From the NCBI GenBank assembly GCA_004556875.1, contig SFFP01000017.1:1-16572 (forward strand): DNA of 16,572 bases, written 5' to 3'. Below, piece after piece: positions 6,670-13,007 of the stretch. This DNA comes from Ruminococcus flavefaciens (GTDB lineage: Bacteria > Bacillota_A > Clostridia > Oscillospirales > Ruminococcaceae). Below the pieces are notes generated by a model. It had not been told where the DNA came from. It saw nothing but the letters and a program-made list of their open reading frames with translations, and did not search any database. Within the stretch, counting starts at the first letter, position 1. Every line of letters begins with the position of its first letter. The position numbers and the translations under genes are program-made.

Positions 6670-6698
6670 TTGACAAAACTCTATAATAGTGATAAATT
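6670..6698 (+). promoter_or_regulatory. Promoter of the hrcA-grpE-dnaK-dnaJ operon
   Basis: TTGACA (6670-6675), then 17 bases, then TAAATT (6693-6698) directly ahead of the CIRCE operator. A TATAAT at 6683-6688 is only seven bases from the -35 box and cannot be its partner. The stretch 6562-6669, between this promoter and the divergent folT promoter, shows nothing else I can identify. Confidence 0.75.
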
Positions 6699-6702
6699 AT
6701 AT

Positions 6703-6729
6703 TTAGCACTCAAAGAGTTAGAGTGCTAA
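6703..6729 (+). promoter_or_regulatory. CIRCE operator
   Basis: TTAGCACTC (6703-6711), nine bases, GAGTGCTAA (6721-6729): a perfect copy of the CIRCE inverted repeat bound by HrcA. It sits at the transcription start, where bound HrcA blocks initiation; heat stress relieves this. Confidence 0.98.
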
Positions 6730-6744
6730 CGAGATCGAAAGGTT

Positions 6745-7830
6745 GTGAGTATCGTGGACGACAGAAAGCTGAAAATACTTGCTGCTGTGGTTGACGAATA
6801 TGTAAGGACGGGCGAACCCGTCGGCTCGAAATCTATCTCGAAGCTTGAAAATATCAATGTTTCCTCCGCTACTATCAGAAATGATATGGCGGCTCTCGAA
6901 CAGATGGGATATCTTGAACAGCCCCATACATCGGCAGGACGAGTTCCTACCTTCAAGGGCTATCGCCTTTATATCGACGAGCTTATGACTCCACGCGACC
7001 TTACCGATGAGGAAAAACGCCGCCTCGATGAAATGCTCGGAGATCATGATACTCCCGAAGAGCTTCTGGTGCAGAATGCCGCAACTGCTCTCACTGAGAT
7101 AACTCAGTGCGCCGCAGTAGTGTCAAACGCTGTTCCGAGGTTTTCGGTAATATCTAAGGTAGAAGTTATCCCCACGGGAAAAAGGCTGTATGTCATATTA
7201 TTGATAACGTCAAACGGAAGCATAAAAAATAAGGCTTGCAGACTTGAATTCGACCTCAGCCATGAACAGCTTGATTTCTTCACACATTATATAGAGGAAA
7301 ACCTCAGCGGTGTATCTGTAAATGACCTGTCTGAGGATATGTTTGACAAAATGGTAGCGGCAGTAAGCGCTTACATGGTTTCGCTTTCACCGCTGGTAAA
7401 AGGTATCTGTGAACTTTCAGAAGACCTTCGTCAGCAGGAACTGACAGTAAGCGGAGGCGAAAAGCTCCTCTCATGTGAGGACCTTGACAAAATGGAAGTC
7501 GTAAGATTTATCGAACACAAGGACGGTCTTTCCGAACTGCTTGAAAACGCTTTCAGCGGCATACAGGTAAAGTTCGGAGCTGAAAATGACAGCCTTGCAA
7601 TAGGCAATTCAAGCCTTATAGTCTCTAAATACCGCAAAGGCGGCAAGGAGGCAGGCTCTCTCGGAATTATAGGTCCGATGAGAGTGGATTACAAAAAGAT
7701 AATCCCATACGTCGAATACCTTACACAAAAGATATCTTATCTTATGGACGGTTCAGACGATGACATAATAAATGCTCCCACAGACATAACGGAGCAGCAG
7801 AAAGGAGAAATGACCGATGGAGAAAAATGA
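6745..7830 (+). CDS. hrcA: Heat-inducible transcription repressor HrcA
   Basis: Repressor of class I heat-shock genes; it binds CIRCE as a dimer and needs the GroEL chaperone for activity in characterised Gram-positive bacteria. The 361 residues are of normal length. A winged helix fills about residues 1-75 (RKLKILAAVVDEY, then INVSSATIRNDMAALEQMGY and the family signature TSAGRVPTFKGYRLYID). The GAF-like and inserted dimerisation regions follow. The operator lies just upstream, so the operon is autoregulated. The start is not settled: GTG 6745 is only two bases from AAAGG (6738-6742), while in-frame GTG 6754, giving MDDRKLK, is eleven bases away; the proteins differ by three residues. Its 3' end overlaps grpE by 14 bases. 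Confidence 0.95.
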   Translation: MSIVDDRKLKILAAVVDEYVRTGEPVGSKSISKLENINVSSATIRNDMAALEQMGYLEQPHTSAGRVPTFKGYRLYIDELMTPRDLTDEEKRRLDEMLGDHDTPEELLVQNAATALTEITQCAAVVSNAVPRFSVISKVEVIPTGKRLYVILLITSNGSIKNKACRLEFDLSHEQLDFFTHYIEENLSGVSVNDLSEDMFDKMVAAVSAYMVSLSPLVKGICELSEDLRQQELTVSGGEKLLSCEDLDKMEVVRFIEHKDGLSELLENAFSGIQVKFGAENDSLAIGNSSLIVSKYRKGGKEAGSLGIIGPMRVDYKKIIPYVEYLTQKISYLMDGSDDDIINAPTDITEQQKGEMTDGEK

Positions 7831-8386
7831 TAATTTCTCAGAAGAGCTTGAGGAGCTTGCAGGCGATACACCCGAAACTCCTGAAGACGCTGAGAATACA
7901 GACGAGCTTGAAGAAGCCGATGCGGTCAGCGAATACAACGACACTGCTACTCAGTTCTCAGACCTTGAGGACGCGCTGGCAGAGGCAAATGACAAGTATC
8001 TGAGGCTCTTTGCAGAGTACGACAACTATCGCAAGCGTACAGCAAAGGAAAAGACAGAGACTTATCAGAATGCTTCCGTACAGTGTGTTGAGAAGCTTCT
8101 CCCCGTTCTCGACAGCTTTGAGAGATCTCTTGAAGCCGAGTGTTCGGACGAAAACTTCAAAAACGGAATGGCAATGATATATAATCAGCTCAAAAACTTC
8201 CTCACTCAGATGAATGTTACTGAAATAGAAGCTCTCGGAGCTGAATTTGACCCCAATGTACACAACGCTATACAGCAGCAGGACGGTACGGATTACGAAA
8301 GCAATCACATTTGTTCCGTATTCCAGAAGGGATATATGCTCGGCGACAAGCTGGTAAGACCTGCTATGGTGGCAGTTGCAGTTTAG
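7817..8386 (+). CDS. grpE: Nucleotide exchange factor GrpE
   Basis: Cytosolic co-chaperone that dimerises and drives ADP release from DnaK. Length is 189 residues. The first 50 or so residues are very acidic and disordered, then a long helix (EANDKYLRLFAEYDNYRKRTAKEK) forms the dimer stalk. The C-terminal beta domain ends with the family signature FQKGYMLGDKLVRPAMVAVA. ATG 7817 is supported by AAAGGAG at 7801-7807. The start lies inside the end of hrcA in another frame, so the pair is translationally coupled. A spacer of about 100 bases with a strong palindrome separates it from dnaK. Confidence 0.96.
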   Translation: MEKNDNFSEELEELAGDTPETPEDAENTDELEEADAVSEYNDTATQFSDLEDALAEANDKYLRLFAEYDNYRKRTAKEKTETYQNASVQCVEKLLPVLDSFERSLEAECSDENFKNGMAMIYNQLKNFLTQMNVTEIEALGAEFDPNVHNAIQQQDGTDYESNHICSVFQKGYMLGDKLVRPAMVAVAV

Positions 8387-8436
8387 TGCAGAGCACTAAA
8401 CAACGCATAATTCACAATTAAAAGTAAGCAAATCAC

Positions 8437-8466
8437 ATTCATAATTCTAAATTTTGAATTATGAAT
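8437..8466 (+). repeat. AT-rich palindrome between grpE and dnaK
   Basis: ATTCATAATTC (8437-8447) and GAATTATGAAT (8456-8466) form a perfect 11-pair stem with an eight-base loop. Related blocks lie either side: CATAATTCACAATTA near 8406 and GAATTATAAATT near 8464. It ends nine bases before the dnaK ribosome site TAGGAGG. Possible roles are mRNA processing or 5'-end protection of the dnaK message; it may also belong to a dispersed AT-rich repeat family. Confidence 0.6.
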
Positions 8467-8488
8467 TATAAATTAGGAGGAATATATT

Positions 8489-10360
8489 ATGGGAAAAATC
8501 ATTGGTATTGATCTTGGTACAACTAACTCTTGCGTAGCAGTTATGGAAGGCGGTAACGCAGTCGTTATCCCTAACAGTGAAGGTGCAAGAACAACTCCTT
8601 CCGTTGTAGCTTTCACAAACAACGGCGAGCGTCTCGTAGGTCAGGTGGCTAAGAGACAGGCTATTACAAACCACGACAGAACAGTTTCTTCTATCAAGAG
8701 ACACATGGGTTCTGATTATAAAGTTGCTATAGACGGCAAGAACTATACACCACAGGAGATCTCAGCAATGATTCTCCAGAAGCTCAAGGCTGACGCTGAG
8801 GCTTACCTCGGTGAGCCTGTAACAGAGGCTGTTATCACAGTTCCTGCTTACTTCACAGACTCACAGAGACAGGCTACAAAGGACGCAGGTCAGATCGCAG
8901 GTCTTACAGTTAAGCGTATCATCAACGAGCCTACAGCAGCTGCTCTTTCATATGGTATCGACAAGGAAGAGGAGCAGACCGTAATGGTCTACGACCTCGG
9001 CGGCGGTACATTCGATGTATCTATCATCGAAATGGGCGAAGATGTTCAGCAGGTTCTTGCAACAGCCGGCAACAACCGTCTCGGCGGTGATGACTTCGAC
9101 CAGCGTATCATCAACTGGATCGTTGACGAGTTCAAGAAGACTGAGGGCATCGACCTTTCACAGGATAAGATGGCTGCTCAGAGACTCAAGGACGCTGCTG
9201 AAAAGTCAAAGATCGAGCTTTCTTCAACAACAACTTCAAATATCAATATCCCGTTCATCACAGTTGACGCTTCAGGTACTCCTAAGCACCTTGACCTTAC
9301 TCTTACACAGGCTAAGTTCAACGAGCTTACAGCTGACCTTGTAGAAGCTACAATGGGACCTGTAAGACAGGCACTCAGCGACAGCGGACTCCAGATCTCA
9401 GAGATCAACAAGGTCCTCATGGTCGGCGGTTCTTCAAGAATCCCTGCTGTACAGGACGCTGTTAAAAAGCTCATCGGCAAAGAGCCATTCAAGGGCATCA
9501 ACCCTGATGAGTGCGTAGCTCTCGGTGCTGCATACCAGGGCGGCGTTCTCGGCGGCGACGTTAAGAACGGTCTCCTTCTTCTCGATGTTACACCACTTTC
9601 ACTCGGTATCGAGACAGCAGGCGGCGTTTGCACAAAAATGATCGAAAGAAATACAACTATCCCTACAAAGAAATCACAGGTATTCTCAACATACGCTGAC
9701 AATCAGCCTGCTGTTGATATCAACGTACTTCAGGGTGAGCGTGAATTTGCAAGAGATAACAAGCAGCTCGGTACTTTCCGTCTCGACGGTATCGCTCCTG
9801 CTCCAAGAGGAATCCCACAGATCGAAGTTACATTCGATATCGACCAGAACGGTATCGTTCATGTTTCCGCTAAGGATCTCGGCACAGGCAAGGAGCAGAA
9901 CATCACTATCACTTCTTCTACAAATATGTCTAAGGACGACATCGACAAGGCTGTAAAGGAAGCTGAGCAGTACGCTGCTGAGGATAAGAAGCGTCGTGAA
10001 GCTGTTGACAACAAGAACGAAGCTGAGAACCTCGTATTCCAGTGTGAAAAGGCTCTCACAGACTTCGGCGATAAGGTTTCAGCTGACGAAAAGTCTAATA
10101 TTGAGTCTAAGTGTGCAGCTCTCAAGTCTGCTATCGAAGCAAACAACAACGATGAGATCAAGAACCTCAAGGAAGACCTCCAGAAGGCATTCTACGACCT
10201 CTCTGCAAAGGTTTACCAGCAGGCAGCTCCTAACGGTGCAGCAGGCGCACAGGGCATTGATCCTTCGCAGTTCGCTAATATGGGCGGCGGTGCAGCTGAT
10301 GCAGGCGCTCAGGGCGGAAACGATGACGGAGTAGTTGACGCAGACTTCACTGAGGTTTGA
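8489..10360 (+). CDS. dnaK: Molecular chaperone DnaK (Hsp70)
   Basis: ATP-driven cytosolic chaperone that works with DnaJ and GrpE to hold and refold clients. It has 623 residues, the shorter Gram-positive form. Visible blocks are the N-terminal IGIDLGTTNSCVAVMEGG, VMVYDLGGGTFDVSIIEMG and VLMVGGSSRIPAVQ of the actin-like ATPase. The linker region is LLLLDVTPLSLGIETAGG, followed by the beta-sandwich (GEREFARDNKQLG, IEVTFDIDQNGIVHVSAKD), a helical lid and the acidic C-terminal tail ending DDGVVDADFTEV. AGGAGG lies nine bases ahead of ATG 8489. Codon choice looks strongly biased toward a few codons, as expected for a highly expressed gene. A 52-codon gene starts two bases after its stop. Confidence 0.98.
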   Translation: MGKIIGIDLGTTNSCVAVMEGGNAVVIPNSEGARTTPSVVAFTNNGERLVGQVAKRQAITNHDRTVSSIKRHMGSDYKVAIDGKNYTPQEISAMILQKLKADAEAYLGEPVTEAVITVPAYFTDSQRQATKDAGQIAGLTVKRIINEPTAAALSYGIDKEEEQTVMVYDLGGGTFDVSIIEMGEDVQQVLATAGNNRLGGDDFDQRIINWIVDEFKKTEGIDLSQDKMAAQRLKDAAEKSKIELSSTTTSNINIPFITVDASGTPKHLDLTLTQAKFNELTADLVEATMGPVRQALSDSGLQISEINKVLMVGGSSRIPAVQDAVKKLIGKEPFKGINPDECVALGAAYQGGVLGGDVKNGLLLLDVTPLSLGIETAGGVCTKMIERNTTIPTKKSQVFSTYADNQPAVDINVLQGEREFARDNKQLGTFRLDGIAPAPRGIPQIEVTFDIDQNGIVHVSAKDLGTGKEQNITITSSTNMSKDDIDKAVKEAEQYAAEDKKRREAVDNKNEAENLVFQCEKALTDFGDKVSADEKSNIESKCAALKSAIEANNNDEIKNLKEDLQKAFYDLSAKVYQQAAPNGAAGAQGIDPSQFANMGGGAADAGAQGGNDDGVVDADFTEV

Positions 10361-10362
10361 TA

Positions 10363-10521
10363 ATGAAGATCAATAAAACTGTAAAGACTATTATTATCTT
10401 AGCTGCTCTCGCTATTGCTGCATATATCGGTCTGACAAAGTTCTCGGGCTTTGCAAATGACGATCTCGGAGATTATGACGGCGGCAGGGGCAAATATGAG
10501 GATTCTATAGAAAACAGTTAA
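10363..10521 (+). CDS. Small single-pass membrane protein between dnaK and dnaJ, unknown function
   Basis: A 52-residue reading frame, below the usual size cut-off. It starts two bases after the dnaK stop, with TGAGG (10351-10355) seven bases ahead of its ATG, so it should be translated by coupling. A basic N-terminus (MKINKTVK) leads to one hydrophobic segment (TIIILAALAIAAYIGLTKF, about residues 9-27), then an acidic Gly-rich tail (NDDLGDYDGGRGKYED). The shape predicts a single-pass membrane or secreted protein. Codon choice resembles that of neighbouring genes. It is followed by a 12-pair hairpin. I recognise no family. A link to chaperone function is suggested only by position, under the same CIRCE-controlled transcript. 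Confidence 0.65.
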   Translation: MKINKTVKTIIILAALAIAAYIGLTKFSGFANDDLGDYDGGRGKYEDSIENS

Positions 10522-10527
10522 TAATGC

Positions 10528-10555
10528 TTTAGGGCGGAAAATCTTCCGCCCTAAA
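10528..10555 (+). repeat. GC-rich perfect hairpin after the small gene
   Basis: TTTAGGGCGGAA (10528-10539) pairs perfectly with TTCCGCCCTAAA (10544-10555) around AATC. No T-tract follows, so complete termination before dnaJ is unlikely; it may attenuate or stabilise the upstream message. Its right arm is the start of the first 95-base tandem repeat unit. Confidence 0.7.
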
Positions 10556-10775
10556 GGTGTATATAAGAAGAATATACCGCGCGGCGAAATATTGCCGTAT
10601 AACAGTATGAGAACGCGAAAATGGGAGCGGAGGCTCTCCGCCGCCCTAAAGGTGTATATAAGAAGAATATGCCGCACGGCGAAATATTGCTGTATAACAG
10701 TATGAGAACGCGAAAATGGGAGCGGAGGCTCTCCGCCGCCCTAAAGGTGTATACAAGAATATGCCGCGCGGCAAA
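10548..10775 (+). repeat. 95-base tandem repeat, 2.4 copies
   Basis: Units start at 10548, 10643 and 10738, each with GCCCTAAAGGTGTAT. The first two units are 95 bases long and differ at only three positions; the third stops after about 38 bases and has small deletions. Each full unit ends with the hairpin GCGGAGGCTCTCCGC, and a GC-rich CCGCGCGG-type block lies near its middle. The plus strand carries no start codon with a ribosome site, and the reading frames on the minus strand look spurious. This appears to be a dispersed palindromic element that has duplicated. Confidence 0.9.
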
Positions 10776-10859
10776 TTAGTAAGTAGAAAGTAGTAAGTAG
10801 ATAGTAGTAATTACCAACTTCTGCGCACTACTCTCTACTCTCTGCTCACTGCTCACTAA
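10776..10859 (+). repeat. Long imperfect inverted repeat ahead of dnaJ
   Basis: The left arm 10776-10808 (built of AGTAAGTAG-like repeats) and the right arm 10827-10859 (ACTACTCTCTACTCTC and CTCACTGCTCACTAA) match as inverted repeats at about 25 of 33 positions, and several mismatches become G-U pairs in RNA. The loop is 18 bases. It ends directly before the dnaJ ribosome site AAGGAG (10861-10866). Together with 10528-10775 it fills the 352-base spacer between the small gene and dnaJ; I see no promoter or CIRCE there. Confidence 0.7.
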
Positions 10860-10873
10860 TAAGGAGAATAGAT

Positions 10874-12025
10874 ATGGCTGAAAAAAGAGATTATTATGAA
10901 GTCCTCGGTATCCAGAAGGGTGCTTCCGAGGACGAGATAAAAAAAGCCTTCCGTAAAAAGGCAAGAGAAAACCACCCCGACCTTCACCCTGATGATCCTT
11001 CATATGTTGAGAAGTTTCAGGAAATAAACGAGGCTAATGAGGTGCTCTCAGACCCCGAAAAACGTGCTCGCTATGACCAGTTCGGTCACGCAGGCGTTGA
11101 CCCCAGCTACGGCGGCGGCGGCGCAGGCGGTATGGACGGCTTCGGCGGATTTGCTGATATGGACGATATCCTCGGAAGTATCTTCGGCGGTTTCGGCTTC
11201 GGCGGCGGCACAAAGCGTTCCAGCGTCAATGCCCCCAGAAGAGGTTCTGATATTCAGGAAGCCGTTTCTATCAGCTTCATGGAAGCCTGCTCAGGCAAAA
11301 AGCAGGAGATAAAGCTCAATCGTATGTGCGTATGTGAATCATGTAAGGGCACAGGAGCAGAAGCAGGTTCAACTCCTGATATCTGCCCAGACTGTCAGGG
11401 CAGAGGTTCTATAAAATCAACTCAGCGTACACCTTTTGGCGCTATATCTTCAACAAAGCCTTGTCCTCACTGCGGCGGCAAGGGAAAGATAATCAAGAAC
11501 CCATGCTCAAAGTGCCGCGGCGCAGGAAGAGTAAGGGTACAGAAGACAGTTACCGTTGATATACCTGCAGGTATAGATGACGGACAGACACTCCGTATCG
11601 GAGGTCAGGGCGACTGCGGTATCAACGGCGGTCCTAACGGCGACCTTCTCGTGGGCATCAACGTTAAGTCACACCCGATCTTCAAACGTGAGGGCTACGA
11701 CATATACTGCGATATCCCTGTTACTTATACAGAAGCCGTTCTCGGTGCAGAGATAACCGTTCCGACTATCGACGGCGACGTAAAATACAACATCAGCGAG
11801 GGAACTCAGACAGGTACCGTATTCCGTCTCAAGGGTAAGGGCGTTACTCGTCTCCACCGCACAGACCGCGGAAATCAGTATGTTAAGATATACGTTGAAG
11901 TCCCCAAGAATCTTTCAAAGAAGCAGAAAGACCTGCTCAAGCAGTTCGAGACTTCACTTACAGAGAAAAATTACACAAAGCGCCAGAGCTTCTTCGAAAA
12001 GCTCCGCTCAAAGCTTGATTTCTGA
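10874..12025 (+). CDS. dnaJ: Chaperone protein DnaJ (Hsp40)
   Basis: Co-chaperone that delivers clients to DnaK and stimulates its ATPase. At 383 residues it is a full type I protein. It has a J domain (about 5-70) with His34-Pro35-Asp36, a Gly/Phe-rich stretch (about 72-115) and four CxxCxGxG zinc-binding repeats starting at Cys155, Cys172, Cys198 and Cys212. The client-binding beta domains follow (VDIPAGIDDGQTLRIGGQGD and later). TAAGGAG precedes ATG 10874. It is last in the hrcA operon, but the repeat-filled spacer upstream may change its level relative to dnaK. A terminator follows. Confidence 0.98.
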   Translation: MAEKRDYYEVLGIQKGASEDEIKKAFRKKARENHPDLHPDDPSYVEKFQEINEANEVLSDPEKRARYDQFGHAGVDPSYGGGGAGGMDGFGGFADMDDILGSIFGGFGFGGGTKRSSVNAPRRGSDIQEAVSISFMEACSGKKQEIKLNRMCVCESCKGTGAEAGSTPDICPDCQGRGSIKSTQRTPFGAISSTKPCPHCGGKGKIIKNPCSKCRGAGRVRVQKTVTVDIPAGIDDGQTLRIGGQGDCGINGGPNGDLLVGINVKSHPIFKREGYDIYCDIPVTYTEAVLGAEITVPTIDGDVKYNISEGTQTGTVFRLKGKGVTRLHRTDRGNQYVKIYVEVPKNLSKKQKDLLKQFETSLTEKNYTKRQSFFEKLRSKLDF

Positions 12026-12032
12026 TAAAATG

Positions 12033-12068
12033 TCTTCCTGCCATGTTCAGTGACAGGAAGATTTATTT
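12033..12068 (+). terminator. Terminator of the hrcA-dnaJ operon
   Basis: TCTTCCTG (12033-12040) pairs with CAGGAAGA (12054-12061), followed by TTTATTTAT. The U-tract is interrupted by A, so efficiency may be partial. Confidence 0.75.
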
Positions 12069-12090
12069 ATAATCATACGGAGGGATAGTT

Positions 12091-12483
12091 ATGTTCGAAC
12101 AGGATTACATCATGCGCCAGATAAAGGAAATGACAGCGTTTATTGCAAAAATACTATTTGGAGCAAATATCGAAAGATCTTTGCCAATGCTTCAGGAAAT
12201 AGAACGTCAGAAGCTTTTCGGCTTCGTTGAGCGAATGCACAATGGCGAAATACAGGAAGCCTGTGATGATGTGAACAAGCTTGCGGACAATAACACAAAG
12301 GAAAACCTCCTGATAGGTCTCGAATTTTATTCTCAGCTAAGTGATATGGACGATGCTTTCTTTGCAGCAAAAGGTTATAATTTCGCAAAGGCGCGTAAGT
12401 CATTCAGAACCTTCGCTGAGAAGTACGGTTTACAGCAGATGACAAACCTTTACTTCGGCGATGGAAATGATGATGATGAATAA
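12091..12483 (+). CDS. Small alpha-helical protein, DUF6483-like
   Basis: The protein has 130 residues, is predicted mostly alpha-helical and cytosolic, and has no signal or membrane segment. The N-terminus (MFEQDYIMRQIKEMTAFIAKILFG) resembles the Firmicutes family DUF6483 as I remember it, and the C-terminus is very acidic (GDGNDDDE). The repeated-helix look (AFFAAKGYNFAKARKSFRTFAEKYG) hints at a TPR-like scaffold. ATG 12091 is preceded by GGAGGGAT. A TATAAT at 12068-12073 could be a -10 box but has no clear -35, so the gene may also be read from the operon upstream. Its stop codon lies four bases before a strong hairpin that contains the next gene's ribosome site. Function unknown. Confidence 0.75.
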   Translation: MFEQDYIMRQIKEMTAFIAKILFGANIERSLPMLQEIERQKLFGFVERMHNGEIQEACDDVNKLADNNTKENLLIGLEFYSQLSDMDDAFFAAKGYNFAKARKSFRTFAEKYGLQQMTNLYFGDGNDDDE

Positions 12484-12487
12484 GTAT

Positions 12488-12530
12488 AACACCTCCCTTT
12501 TTGGACATAATATCCGCAAAGGGAGGTGTT
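12488..12530 (+). promoter_or_regulatory. Terminator-like hairpin that buries the next gene's ribosome site
   Basis: AACACCTCCCTTT (12488-12500) pairs perfectly with AAAGGGAGGTGTT (12518-12530), 13 pairs, and GGACAT/ATATCC extends the stem inside with one mismatch. The right arm holds the Shine-Dalgarno GGGAGGTG of the gene starting at 12534, and TTTTT follows (12529-12533). The left arm begins four bases after the stop codon of the preceding gene. It can act as an intrinsic terminator, as an RNA lock on translation, or both. Confidence 0.8.
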
Positions 12531-12533
12531 TTT

Positions 12534-12968
12534 ATGGTCGAACAGGATACGATAAAGCTTCTGAGAGAGTGCGATTCTGGCGTAAAAATGGGTGTTTCCG
12601 CCATAGATGAGGTCATGGATCACGTAAAAAGTCAGGACCTGCGCAATATTCTCCGGAAAAGCATGACAGAAAACGAAACCATGAAAAACGAGCTTCAAAG
12701 CATACTCGTTGACTATCACGACGAGGGCAAAGACCCTAATGCAATGGCGCAGGGGATGTCATGGTTCAAGACCAATATGAAGCTCTCAATGAGCGATAAC
12801 GACAGCACAGTTGCCGATCTCATCACAGACGGCTGTAATATGGGTATCAAGTCCCTCAGCCGCTATCTCAACAAATATTCAGCCGCCGACGAGCGCTCAA
12901 AGGATATGGCTAAGCGGCTTATAGGTGCAGAGGAGCGCCTTGCCGCAGATGTAAGACCATTCCTGTAA
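12534..12968 (+). CDS. Small helical-bundle protein, unknown function
   Basis: The protein has 144 residues, is predicted all alpha-helical and cytosolic. I place the start at ATG 12534 because GGGAGGTG sits at normal distance; a TTG at 12501 is in frame but lies in the hairpin loop with no ribosome site. The layout (LLRECDSGVKMGVSAIDEVMDHV, then LRNILRKSMTENETMKNELQSIL, then DLITDGCNMGIKSLSRYLNKY) suggests a four-helix bundle. It loosely resembles the DUF2383/ferritin-like group, but I do not see a complete metal-binding set. The next-upstream gene also starts with an EQD motif, which may be chance. A strong bidirectional terminator follows. The function is unknown; position suggests it is coordinated with the DUF6483-like gene. 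Confidence 0.75.
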   Translation: MVEQDTIKLLRECDSGVKMGVSAIDEVMDHVKSQDLRNILRKSMTENETMKNELQSILVDYHDEGKDPNAMAQGMSWFKTNMKLSMSDNDSTVADLITDGCNMGIKSLSRYLNKYSAADERSKDMAKRLIGAEERLAADVRPFL

Positions 12969-12972
12969 ACGA

Positions 12973-13002
12973 AAAGGCTTCCGAATATTATCGGAAGCCT
13001 TT
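12973..13002. terminator. Bidirectional terminator between convergent genes
   Basis: AAAGGCTTCCGA (12973-12984) and TCGGAAGCCTTT (12991-13002) form a perfect 12-pair stem with a six-base loop. The A/T-rich outer pairs give U-tracts in both directions, serving the genes at 12534-12968 and 13008-13877. Confidence 0.9.
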
Positions 13003-13007
13003 GATTA

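Noticed and set aside
6683..6688. TATAAT as the -10 box of hrcA
   Set aside because: Only seven bases separate it from TTGACA; TAAATT at 6693 gives the 17-base spacing.
9178..9702. Minus-strand 174-codon frame inside dnaK
   Set aside because: Antisense shadow of biased dnaK codons; Ser/Arg/Pro-rich with no ribosome site.
10399..10677. Minus-strand 92-codon frame across the dnaK-dnaJ spacer
   Set aside because: It runs through the 95-base repeats and antisense to the 52-codon gene; a translation of repeat DNA.
10548..10775. CRISPR array
   Set aside because: Units are directly joined 95-base repeats without unique spacers, and no cas gene is present.
10776..11003. Minus-strand 75-codon frame ahead of dnaJ
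   Set aside because: Built from the inverted repeat and antisense dnaJ sequence, with no start signal.
12501..12533. TTG 12501 as the start of the second helical protein
   Set aside because: It sits in the hairpin loop, lacks a ribosome site, and the next in-frame ATG has GGGAGGTG correctly spaced.
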